Shown here in pieces: positions 37,273 through 45,442 of a DNA stretch of 64,000 nucleotides (position 1 is its first letter; the number at the start of each line of letters is the position of its first letter). The stretch is from Laspinema palackyanum D2c (lineage in GTDB: Bacteria; Cyanobacteriota; Cyanobacteriia; Cyanobacteriales; Laspinemataceae), in contig NZ_JAMXFD010000026.1 of NCBI RefSeq assembly GCF_025370875.1, positions 1 to 64,000 on the forward strand, written 5' to 3'. Made by a program: the position numbers and the translations under genes. Under the pieces are notes generated by a model. That model searched no databases and was not told the origin of the DNA. It worked only from the letters and a program-made list of their open reading frames with translations.

Positions 37273-37378
37273 AGCTTCTATTCGACCCACTAAGGTTGAA
37301 CGAATCTGGCAGGCTGGAGTCCAAACTATTCAACAGTTTATCGATCGCACTTTGCTCGATCGCCTGGAATTGTACTAA
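37269..37378 (+). pseudogene. remnant of a DUF5615 PIN-like toxin gene
   Basis: Overlapping the DUF433 stop, CTG AAG CTT CTA TTC GAC reads (M)KLLFD, the usual start of DUF5615 toxins with the ATG changed to CTG. After about eight codons the similarity is lost; a second frame continues as VQTIQQFIDRTLLDRLELY to a TAA at 37376-37378. Only about 110 bp remain of an expected 330 bp, so most of the gene has been deleted. The assignment rests on position and a short match. Confidence 0.45.
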
Positions 37379-37408
37379 TTCATATCTCCCGATGATTTAG
37401 CCTCATCT

Positions 37409-37435
37409 GGGTGGGCTCTGCCCATCTGCCCACCC
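37409..37435. repeat. short GGGTGGGC/GCCCACCC palindrome
   Basis: GGGTGGGC (37409-37416) and GCCCACCC (37428-37435), followed by TACAA. A member of the GTAGGGTGGGC family seen at 19412, 27344 and 28302; it lies about 60 bp past the end (in the leftward sense) of the Ski2-like gene and may end its transcript. Confidence 0.55.
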
Positions 37436-37494
37436 TACAATTGCTTCAAGGGATTAAACCCACTTAAAACAGGCACGACTCACCGGACGATTGC

Positions 37495-40203
37495 TTAATC
37501 CACCGTCTCATTCACTGGGAAGCGATTAATCAGTTGAATCGCCCGATAGGCATTCACCTTTAACCCTTCAGAAATGTGGGGAACATAAGGAATCTGCGAC
37601 AAGAAATCCAAAGTCCGGCGCAACATTCGCACAATATCCCCCTCATCCAAACTCGTATTCGCACAGAGTTCGGTCCATTCCACTCCCAGCGCCCATTCTT
37701 CAACGATCGCAATTAATTGTCGTTCTAACCAAATCGGTAGGGTCACCCGATGCCGGTGTTGCAGTTGAAACAGTTTCCGTCGTTCTCCTTGCAGTTGCGA
37801 CAACGCCCCATCCACCTCTCGGGACAGATTATAATTCGTCCAGTTATCCGGACGGGAAACCTCTGTCACCAAAGCGGCACAAGCACAAGCAAACTGATGG
37901 GGTTCTAACCATTCTAAACAGCCGGACATCAGGGCCAATCCCAACCATAACTCGTTATCTCCCCGAATCGCTGCCGCACTTTCCCCTAAGGAAGTCACCT
38001 CAAAGGTCAGATTTTCAATCGCATCTTCATCCCCATCGGTTTGGGTTTCCAACTGTCGTAAACATCCCACCTGTTGGAGAATATTAATCAAATCCAGAAA
38101 CTCTTCCCAGTGCGCCGTGAGATGGCTATCCAGCTTGTTTTTAACCTTAGATAGGTCGCTTTCTAGCTTTTTATAGCGTTTGAAATGTTTAACCAGGGTG
38201 CCCGGATGTCCATATTGATTGAGAGGATGGTCCTTGAGTTGACCATCCAGGGCCGCAATTCGCCGTTCCTGTTCCGCCACTTCTGGCGCATAAAAGGTGG
38301 GCACTGAACTGGGAATCAACTGAGCGATCGCCGCTGTATCTTCATTCCCCTTGCGCGATTGTCCCGGTTTCAGGACCAATTCTCCCGGGGGTAACGGGGA
38401 TTCAAATTGATTCCACTTCGGTAGCGGTTCATGCAATTCCACCACATCCAGTCCGGTCCCCACATACCAGCGATTGCTTTGACTCAGACAGACCAAAATC
38501 GGCGATTTCCCCGGTCCCGGCGCTTTTGCCACCAAAACTGCCAAAATAGGCTCTTTCGTAACAATATGACGGCCTTTGAGACTGAGCAGTTGTCCCGGTT
38601 CAGCCATCGGCAGCGCTTGAGCGGCGATCGTCCGAGTGGATTCTAAAGCTTGCTCCTCCAGGGTTTTGAGCAGTTGCCGTTCCACCTTCATCCGCTCTCG
38701 TAATTTCTGATATCCCTTGCACAGGTCCTCATCCACCCCTTGTAGCTGCTTTTTGAGGGTTGCCAGTTCCTGGGTTTGTTTGGAAATATCTTGCAGTTTC
38801 GGTTGCAGATGCAGGGTTGCCAAATACTGCCCAAAACTCGATTCCACCAGTTCTTTGGTTTCTTCTAAGGTGTGGGTTTGCAGCAGATTTAAGACCATCC
38901 CGTAAGTGGGAGTAAACTGACTCACCAACGGGTCCGGTCCCACAGTGGCTAAGTAAGACGCTTCTTTTGCCCCTTCAAACCGGGTCTGAACCGTGACCAC
39001 ATACCCCCGTTCATCCATCCCTCGACGACCGGCGCGACCGGACATTTGCAGGAATTCAGAGGCTTTTAAGAGTCGATGTCCATCATCGGTGCGCTTGGAC
39101 AGACTGGAAATCACTGTGGTTCTAGCAGGCATATTAATCCCCGCCGCCAGAGTTTCTGTAGCAAACACGACTTTAATTAAACCCGCCTGAAAGAGTTCTT
39201 CGACTAATCCTTTCCAAGCGGGCAGAATTCCGGCATGATGGGCCGCAATTCCCCGCAGCAGGGGTTGCAGTTGTCCCGTGCGTTCCGCTTCTGGGTTTTT
39301 GGCTAAAAATTCATGGACTCGTTTGTGCAGTTGGGCCGCTTCTTTCGGCGTCACCAGACTCAGGTCAGACACTTGGGTTACTGCATCATCACACCGCCGA
39401 CGACTGAAGATGAAGTAAATCGCCGGAAGCATATCCTTTTCGTGCAAATGGGTCAATAACTCAATTAACCCCGGTTCGTCTCGACTGGACCCTCTACCTT
39501 TGCCTGGGGTTTTAATCAGGCGCTGGTTAATCTTTGTCTGGTCTTTACTCAGCAGGGGAAATAATCCCTTGGCGCTGCAAAAGTAATATTCCAGAGGAAC
39601 GGGTCGATAGTCGGAGTAAATTAACTGGGTGGGCCCATGTACCTGGGAGATCCACTCGGTTAACTGTCCCGCATTGGCAACAGTGGCCGAGAGGGCCACA
39701 AGCTGAATCTCTGGAGGACAGTAGATAATCGATTCTTCCCAGACGGTTCCCCGTTGGCGATCGTTCATGTAGTGGCATTCGTCCAGAACCACCGCCTCAA
39801 CCCCATGCAAGGAAGTCCCCACGGCCCCAATGGAGGTGCCATAGAGCATATTTCTAAAAATTTCCGTGGTCATCACCAAGACTGCTGCATCCCGGTTGAT
39901 GGAGATATCCCCGGTGAGTAGTCCCACGTTGTTTTCCCCAAACTGTTGCCGAAAGTCGCGCAGTTTTTGGTTGGAGAGGGCTTTGAGTGGGGTGGTGTAA
40001 AAGACTCGTCCACCCCGTTTTAAGGCGCGGTGGATGGTGTATTCTCCAATTAAGGTTTTCCCTGAACCCGTGGGCGCACAAACCACCACGGACCGGCCTG
40101 CTTCTAAGGCGGCGATCGCCTCATGCTGAAATCGATCTAACGCAAAGGGAAACAGGTTGTTTGACTCAAATTTTTTCAAGATAGGGGTACTGTTCACGCC
40201 CAA
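37495..40203 (-). CDS. Ski2/Mtr4-like DEAD/DEAH-box RNA helicase
   Basis: 902 residues. Motif I APTGSGKT (43-50), DECH box (141-144), SATVAN and QMSGRAGRRG (about 390) are those of the Ski2-like branch of SF2. The C-terminal third is helical and ends in a DSHCT-like domain. The family unwinds structured RNA and feeds it to exonucleases in eukaryotes; cyanobacterial copies are conserved but poorly studied. The start is TTG at 40203 or GTG at 40197, with AGGA upstream of both; no ATG is near. Confidence 0.88.
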   Translation of the reverse strand: MGVNSTPILKKFESNNLFPFALDRFQHEAIAALEAGRSVVVCAPTGSGKTLIGEYTIHRALKRGGRVFYTTPLKALSNQKLRDFRQQFGENNVGLLTGDISINRDAAVLVMTTEIFRNMLYGTSIGAVGTSLHGVEAVVLDECHYMNDRQRGTVWEESIIYCPPEIQLVALSATVANAGQLTEWISQVHGPTQLIYSDYRPVPLEYYFCSAKGLFPLLSKDQTKINQRLIKTPGKGRGSSRDEPGLIELLTHLHEKDMLPAIYFIFSRRRCDDAVTQVSDLSLVTPKEAAQLHKRVHEFLAKNPEAERTGQLQPLLRGIAAHHAGILPAWKGLVEELFQAGLIKVVFATETLAAGINMPARTTVISSLSKRTDDGHRLLKASEFLQMSGRAGRRGMDERGYVVTVQTRFEGAKEASYLATVGPDPLVSQFTPTYGMVLNLLQTHTLEETKELVESSFGQYLATLHLQPKLQDISKQTQELATLKKQLQGVDEDLCKGYQKLRERMKVERQLLKTLEEQALESTRTIAAQALPMAEPGQLLSLKGRHIVTKEPILAVLVAKAPGPGKSPILVCLSQSNRWYVGTGLDVVELHEPLPKWNQFESPLPPGELVLKPGQSRKGNEDTAAIAQLIPSSVPTFYAPEVAEQERRIAALDGQLKDHPLNQYGHPGTLVKHFKRYKKLESDLSKVKNKLDSHLTAHWEEFLDLINILQQVGCLRQLETQTDGDEDAIENLTFEVTSLGESAAAIRGDNELWLGLALMSGCLEWLEPHQFACACAALVTEVSRPDNWTNYNLSREVDGALSQLQGERRKLFQLQHRHRVTLPIWLERQLIAIVEEWALGVEWTELCANTSLDEGDIVRMLRRTLDFLSQIPYVPHISEGLKVNAYRAIQLINRFPVNETVD

Positions 40204-40664
40204 AAATTCCTAGTGCTTTTGTTTACTGTTTTTTCAAATCGGTTTGCCTGGGTCGCTCATCTGAATCTAGCGGTTGCTTTCGTTAGCAGTCGGATCCGTT
40301 TTTTTTAGCGTTCTCCTCCGCTGCCCTTAGAATTTGCTCGCTTCCCAATTGCTTGACCGATTTTGGCGGGGGTTTGCCCGTTGGCTGGCTCTGACCCCCT
40401 CTTCTTTATTAAAATCCCATTATTCTTTGGTGATTATTATAGCAATCTTCTGGGTCATCCTTCGAGTTGAGTTTATACCTGTTCTGTTTTCCAAAAATCG
40501 CCGGGTCATCTCCCCAATTCTTGGCTTTAATTGTTCACTTCTTGAATTATGACCTTGGGGGTTTTCCTTGTACAGGTATCCCCTCGGTTCCGGTCTCTCC
40601 CGTCTGTTAAACCTGTTAGCTATTAACAATTGTCAACCTTCAAAGAGAGATAAGCCAAACTGGG
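40204..40664. other. 461-bp intergenic region
   Basis: No supported ORF, RNA gene or clear repeat was seen between the Ski2-like helicase and the TPR protein, which are both leftward. Confidence 0.4.
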
Positions 40665-42950
40665 TTACAAGCGGCGCATGAGTTCGCTTAACAGGGGACC
40701 GGGGACTCGCGATAATGCCCGAGTTTGGCCCTCAATGCCAAATTCTGCATAAATGGTGCGGACAATTTGGACAATATAGGCCCAGGCATTTTGATGGCGT
40801 TCCGGTTGGTCTTGAGTCGCAGTCGCCCCTTGGATATAATGATCCAGGGCGGCATGGAGATGTTGAGCGCGGCAGGTGGCATCAGGAATGGCGTTAGTTT
40901 GGGTCACCAGTTGATAATGAGCCAATCCCACGTTAGTATGAGCGGCAATCAAGTCAAAGGCTAGTATTTTTTGGGGAGAAGACTGACTCCCGGCCTGGTG
41001 ACAGAGGGTTTGTCCCAAGGTAATGGCTGCATCGTAGGCGGCGATCGCCTCAGTTAAAAATTCCACCCGCAGTTCCGGTTCCGATTGCGAGTGATTGGCT
41101 AGATGCCAATAGGCGGTTCCCAAATTATTTTGAGTCGCAGCATGAGCCGCCGGAACGGTCTGTTTTGTCCGATACATTAACGCAATTTGATAAGCGGCGA
41201 TCGCCAGCATCAGATAATCTTTGGGTTTTTCATATTGCGCTAAATTCCAATAGGCTGTCCCCAAATTATTTTGAATCATCCCATATTCTAAGGGTTGTTC
41301 CGATCGCGAGTGATGACGCAACGCTTCACTATAGGCCGAAACCGCTTGTTTTAAATTCTGCACCGCATCCCGATGTTGGGCCAAGTTCCAATAGGCGGTT
41401 CCCAAATTATTCTGAGTCGCGGCATAAGGCCGCATATCCCCACCGGCTTCCCCTTTGCGATAGTCTAAGGCTTGTTGGTAGGCCAGGATGGAACGCTGTA
41501 AATTTTCCTGACGGTCTTGATACCGGGCCAATTCGCTATAGACTGCCCCTAAATTATTCTGAATCCGCGCCCAGACGGAGGGTTGGGCCTGGACATCCAG
41601 ATGTTGCAACCCCTGGTGATAGAGTTCAACGGCCTTGAATAAGTCCGGTAGTTTCTCCTGCGGTTGCGATCGATAGCGCGATCGCATCCAGTGACAATTT
41701 CCCAAGTCATTGGCCAAATCCCCCCACTCCGGCGCATCCTTCTCCATCAAAGCGATCGCCTCTTCGTAGGCCAGAATCGCTAGGGTCAGATATTGCGGCA
41801 ACAACTCCGGGGCGACAGTCGCCCCATTTTGACTCCCACTACTTCCCTGGGATAACCCATCCCGATAAAACGACCCCAATTTTACATAAGCATGGGCCAG
41901 TTCCCCCCGAGAGGTCCCGCTACAGTGCAGATGTTCCACCTGTTCCAACAGTTGGAGGGGGAGGGCATTGGACCCAGAAGGCACTACTTCTGCCTTGACA
42001 TCGGCGCTGATTCGTGCATTAACTGTGGCCCAGACTAATTCCACCAGCTTTGCTGGAGGTTTGGGGGGAGAAGGGGGAGATGGGGCGGTGAGTAGGGGGG
42101 TGGGGGTTTTTAGGGGGCGGTAGTCGCCTTCTGTCTCTCGGTGGGATTGTTCTAATGGGAGTAATGGTCGCGGTGGGGGATTTTCCTGGGGTAATCGGGG
42201 GATGACGGGGGATGCTTCAATGGTGGTTTGACTGTACTCTGGAGACTGGGCCACGGGGGTGGGTTCGCCCTCAAACTCAAAGAGTCCCGTGCGACAATGC
42301 CAAAATTGGGGTGCAGATTGGGCAATGGTTCGACCCCAGGGACGGGAGACCCAGAGTAAAATACTACAAGAAAACAGGCGATCGCCGGGATCACTCAAGC
42401 GGCCCTCACTCGCCTCTAAATCCGCCAAAAACGACCATTGCACCGTAGGAGTCGCCTTGGTTAATTTTTCTAATCCTAGGACCTGAAACACCGGCAAAGG
42501 CGATCGCGGATCCGGTAGAGGATGACGAGTGATCCATGCCTCAATTTGGGCGACTGGATTGGGGTCCTGAAGATTTAACTCCAAACTGACCAATCGAGGA
42601 TATTCCGATTGGCGAGTTTTCCCCCCGCCATTCTCCGGGACTTCCCCGCTTTCACAATCTGCTTTCAAATCCGCAGCTAAACCTTTGGCCAAGCGGTTTC
42701 GCAGAGGCAAGTCATCACAGACCGCCACAAAGATTTGACGGCGTAAATTCAGACTCAGCGCCAGTTTAAGCTGCTTGTAGGTTTGCCGATTAACGTCCAA
42801 AACTGTTAGGGGAAGAATATCCGTTACGATCATCGTATCAGGATCACGAGTGCAGGGCATAAGGATACAAACTCTGCCGAGGGTAGACTGAACACTTAAC
42901 TCCAGAGGCAAAGTCGGCGTGAACAGATACTCTTTCCAGGAGTTCCTCAA
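40665..42950 (-). CDS. large TPR protein with N-terminal NTPase-like domain
   Basis: Up to 761 residues; the longest start is TTG at 42950, and ATG codons at residues 32 and 40 are alternatives. The N-terminal 240 residues look like a degenerate P-loop-type domain (QIFVAVCDDLPLRNRLAKGL, FQVLGLEKL, LLWVSRPWGRTI) without a recognisable Walker A. A Pro-rich linker follows, then at least six TPRs at about 370-650, with the unit ATQNNLGTAYWNLA repeated four times. It is probably a scaffold protein; the partner is unknown. Confidence 0.75.
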   Translation of the reverse strand: MRNSWKEYLFTPTLPLELSVQSTLGRVCILMPCTRDPDTMIVTDILPLTVLDVNRQTYKQLKLALSLNLRRQIFVAVCDDLPLRNRLAKGLAADLKADCESGEVPENGGGKTRQSEYPRLVSLELNLQDPNPVAQIEAWITRHPLPDPRSPLPVFQVLGLEKLTKATPTVQWSFLADLEASEGRLSDPGDRLFSCSILLWVSRPWGRTIAQSAPQFWHCRTGLFEFEGEPTPVAQSPEYSQTTIEASPVIPRLPQENPPPRPLLPLEQSHRETEGDYRPLKTPTPLLTAPSPPSPPKPPAKLVELVWATVNARISADVKAEVVPSGSNALPLQLLEQVEHLHCSGTSRGELAHAYVKLGSFYRDGLSQGSSGSQNGATVAPELLPQYLTLAILAYEEAIALMEKDAPEWGDLANDLGNCHWMRSRYRSQPQEKLPDLFKAVELYHQGLQHLDVQAQPSVWARIQNNLGAVYSELARYQDRQENLQRSILAYQQALDYRKGEAGGDMRPYAATQNNLGTAYWNLAQHRDAVQNLKQAVSAYSEALRHHSRSEQPLEYGMIQNNLGTAYWNLAQYEKPKDYLMLAIAAYQIALMYRTKQTVPAAHAATQNNLGTAYWHLANHSQSEPELRVEFLTEAIAAYDAAITLGQTLCHQAGSQSSPQKILAFDLIAAHTNVGLAHYQLVTQTNAIPDATCRAQHLHAALDHYIQGATATQDQPERHQNAWAYIVQIVRTIYAEFGIEGQTRALSRVPGPLLSELMRRL

Positions 42951-43002
42951 AGGTTCAGGAGGGATAACACCTGGGCGATCGTCCGGACAAATTCCCAGAA
43001 GA

Positions 43003-43082
43003 AACGACTGAAGTCGTTACTACAAACATTCAGAAACAACTGAAGTCGTTTCCCTTTGTTCGTAGTGACGACTTCAGTCGTC
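43003..43082. repeat. MITE-like repeat family, locus A
   Basis: AACGACTGAAGTCGTTACTA (43003-43022) and the inverted GTTCGTAGTGACGACTTCAG (from 43058) bracket a third copy at 43035. The palindromic core is AACGACTTCAGTCGTT. Same family as 43413-43735, 48030-48530 and 50229-50297. Confidence 0.85.
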
Positions 43083-43122
43083 TCCCCCAGTTCATAAAAG
43101 AGGTTTAAAAAGGCTGTTCTAA

Positions 43123-43302
43123 TTAGCTGAGGTTAGAAATCAAGGCCGTTAAGACCAATAAACCGCTGACTAATAAAAGGCCCAAAACCGCCTGGACCGC
43201 GTAGTTCCGTTTTTCCGTGGTCGTTGGGGGGGTGGCGGTGTACATTTTCGGCTCTTTTGCAAAATTATTGAGCAATCCGCCTTCATCTTCACTATAGGGC
43301 AT
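43123..43302 (-). CDS. psb34: photosystem II assembly protein Psb34 (Ssl1498 family)
   Basis: 59 residues from the ATG at 43302, with GAGG about 9 nt upstream. The sequence fits the family: an N-terminal signature EDEGGLLNNFAKEPKMYTA, a Thr/Pro-rich turn, then KRNYAVQAVLG and one transmembrane helix (about 37-56) ending in ALISNLS. Psb34 is a single-helix protein that binds photosystem II assembly intermediates, where it competes with high-light-inducible proteins for CP47. It acts in the thylakoid membrane. It is flanked by members of the repeat family. Confidence 0.88.
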   Translation of the reverse strand: MPYSEDEGGLLNNFAKEPKMYTATPPTTTEKRNYAVQAVLGLLLVSGLLVLTALISNLS

Positions 43303-43412
43303 TTGTTAAAACCTCAGTCTTTCTACCTACCTAGTTTTACTCTATCAGATGGCGGCAAAGATTGATCCCGAGATCATCATCAATTTTATGAACGACCAAA
43401 TCTTGGAGGGAG

Positions 43413-43735
43413 GATGGGGAGGATGGGGAGGATAGGGGAAATTGTTCGTAGTAACGACTTCAGTCGTTGCGCTCGTGTCATGGATTAAGCCATCACACGA
43501 GCAATTGGAGAGTCTACCACCTACCTGCTTGGGGACTGGAGGTAGAGCCTCAGTTGAGGGCGTTACATGGCCTAAAAGCCATGTAACGCGGAAACGACTG
43601 AAGTCGTTACTACGAACACAAGAGAACGACTGAAGTCGTTACTACGAACACAAGAGAACGACTGAAGTCGTTACTACGAACAATTTCCCCCATCCTCCCC
43701 ATCCTCCCCATCCTCCCCATCCTCCCCATCCTCCC
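43413..43735. repeat. MITE-like element, locus B (28-bp perfect terminal inverted repeats)
   Basis: ATTGTTCGTAGTAACGACTT CAGTCGTT (43441-43468) is repeated as its exact complement at 43657-43684. The arms extend outward into GGAGGATGGGGAGGAT and its complement. Inside are three direct copies of a 25-mer at a 32-bp period (43593, 43625, 43657) and a hairpin CGTTACATGGC (43561-43571) / GCCATGTAACG (43578-43588). No transposase is encoded. Confidence 0.88.
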
Positions 43736-43938
43736 CATCTCCCCCATCCTCCCCATCTCCCCCAGACCTCTGGGAACACTGCCCGGTCCTTATCGTTATA
43801 GATAGAGAGAGCGTAGGTATTGCCATTCCCGAAGCCAAATTTAAGAACCCTCTCTACTTAACCATTGGCTTAGTGTCCCATCAAGGGTTGGAAATTGCCT
43901 CGCCGTTCATATCGGAGTAGAGAATCCCCTCACACCCC

Positions 43939-43966
43939 TTGACAAAATACCCCGAATATGTATAAA
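43939..43966 (+). promoter_or_regulatory. promoter of the PEP-CTERM gene
   Basis: A perfect TTGACA (43939-43944) and TATAAA (43961-43966) are separated by 16 bp. The predicted start near 43973 leaves a leader of about 550 nt before the ATG at 44526. Confidence 0.65.
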
Positions 43967-43989
43967 AGGTAGGCTCTTGATTTCCGTCG

Positions 43990-44100
43990 GCTCATCAGGC
44001 AAAGTTATCTAAAAAAAAGCTATAGGTAGCCTTATTTAATATTCAGAACCCCAGGAAAAAGCGGGGACCTTTAGCCAAGAACACTGAATGGAAAATCTTC
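43990..44100 (+). promoter_or_regulatory. candidate c-di-GMP-I (GEMM)-like structured leader, possibly degenerate
   Basis: Features resembling the class I c-di-GMP riboswitch occur in order: CAGGCAAA (near 43996), AAAGCTATAGG (near 44017), a CCCC...GGGG hairpin (44049-44066) within ATTCAG/CTGAAT arms, and TAGCCAAGAACACTGAATGG (44072-44091), which resembles the conserved AGCCGGGTTACCGAATGG. The usual hairpin arm with GACGC before AAAGC is missing, so either a deletion has occurred or the match is chance. A covariance-model search would decide. Confidence 0.35.
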
Positions 44101-44525
44101 CGCCTCGGCTGCCGTTAAAAAAAGTTAGATACCCGGGATAGGGTGTGATTCCTATAGGGATAAGGTATGATTCCGGTAATTGGGATACCTGTAGACCGAA
44201 AGTTTAAGGCTGCTTTAGTCCTTTGAGTATCAGGAAGGAATGCCAGAGCGACCCTGGGCTATGGAGACTCAGCTCTGATTGTGGGTCTTCTTGAAACAAT
44301 GGGGGCAGTCTGAACCCAAACCCATTTGAAGAGTGCTTCAACGCAACTTTACACCGGGTATCATCTTTATAAAGCCTTGGTAAAGTTAGGCTAGTGAGTA
44401 TAGACAAGTCCTCAAGGGGTTGTTAATCTAAAAAGCATAAGGGGAACAGGCAATAACAAACGAACTTCCCCCCCCATCTCACGCCGGATTCAGATACATA
44501 AGGACCACTAGGAGGGTTTGCTCAG

Positions 44526-45173
44526 ATGAAACTTAATTTTTCTACAGTATTGGGTTCTGCTTTAGTCACCACAGGGTTCGTTTCCATGATTGCTGTGGCC
44601 CCAGCATCTGCCGGATTGACACTCACAGGGTTAAGCTGTACAGAGACAGATGAGGTGTCATTGGGAGGTGTCCCATATACCGCTTGTGAAGGAGCCTTTG
44701 CCGGTAATGACACGAACAGCAGCTTCCTCGATGACTTGAATAGTGGTGTTCTGTTCAACGACCATTATAACCCCACTCAAACTTGGTCATTCGCTGCAAA
44801 AAATGAGGGTGATTCCTGGTTGAGTGCACCCGAAACAACGGACGGCGAGTGGAGTTTTACCCTACCCGAAGTTCTCAACAAGGCTACATTTATCTTGAAC
44901 CTCAAGAGCAGCACTGCTTTTAGCTCCTATCTGTTCAAAGACTTTGATTTCGGTGGAGTCACTAGCTGGTCAGGTGTATTCGATACCTTGGGTGTTTCTC
45001 TTAACCCTCGAAACGGCAACCCCCAAGATTTATCTCATGCTTCCTTGTACTTCGCGAGTGGCGGTGGCACAGTTGACCCCGAGCCAGTTCCCGAACCCGC
45101 TACTCTGCTCGGTTTGGCTGTAGTCGGTGGTGGACTCTCCCTGTCTCGTCGTCGCAAATCGACCTCCTGCTAA
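44526..45173 (+). CDS. PEP-CTERM sorting-domain secreted protein
   Basis: 215 residues; AGGAGG lies about 9 nt before the ATG. The signal peptide (about 1-29, SMIAVAPASA) is followed by a beta-rich domain with two Cys near the N-terminus (LSCTETDE, YTACEG). The C-terminus carries the PEP-CTERM signal: PVPEPATLLGLAVVGGG then SRRRK. Such proteins are handled by exosortase and linked to exopolysaccharide or cell-surface deposition. The body resembles no named domain I recognise. The long leader suggests regulation at RNA level. Confidence 0.92.
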   Translation: MKLNFSTVLGSALVTTGFVSMIAVAPASAGLTLTGLSCTETDEVSLGGVPYTACEGAFAGNDTNSSFLDDLNSGVLFNDHYNPTQTWSFAAKNEGDSWLSAPETTDGEWSFTLPEVLNKATFILNLKSSTAFSSYLFKDFDFGGVTSWSGVFDTLGVSLNPRNGNPQDLSHASLYFASGGGTVDPEPVPEPATLLGLAVVGGGLSLSRRRKSTSC

Positions 45174-45216
45174 AGATTGATCGGCTAGGGTGATCGTGAA
45201 CTAGCTTTTAACAGGT

Positions 45217-45249
45217 CAATCGCTATGGGTTAGAGCCTCTAGCGATTTG
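45217..45249 (+). terminator. weak terminator hairpin after the PEP-CTERM gene
   Basis: ATCGCTA (45219-45225) and TAGCGAT (45240-45246) pair, followed by TTGCTTGTTTT. Short stem, loose T-tract. Confidence 0.5.
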
Positions 45250-45442
45250 CTTGTTTTAGGGTAATCATCCGTTAAGGGATTTTTCCCCAGTTCCCCGTCT
45301 TCTATCCAAAAACCTGGGTACAGGAACGGGAAGACAACCGGGTTTCTTGACAACATTTCTGATGGTTTGGCAAGCAAGGTCCAGAAACCCGATGTCTATG
45401 TCTTGAGTAACGCTACAGATAGAGGGTGGGAAATTCAATCTA

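Larger units (their letters stand above)
43303..44525. other. 1.2-kb non-coding region: repeat element plus long PEP-CTERM leader
   Basis: The left half is a MITE-like element (43413-43735) followed by CCCCATCCTCC simple repeats up to 43770. The right half is the transcribed leader of the PEP-CTERM gene: promoter 43939-43966 and a candidate structured RNA near 43990-44100. No protein-coding ORF is supported. Confidence 0.6.

Noticed and set aside
43593-43684. Three regularly spaced direct repeats (32-bp period) that look like a small CRISPR array
   Set aside because: The 7-bp gaps between the 25-bp repeats are identical and far too short for spacers, no cas gene is near, and the unit is the arm of a MITE-like element.
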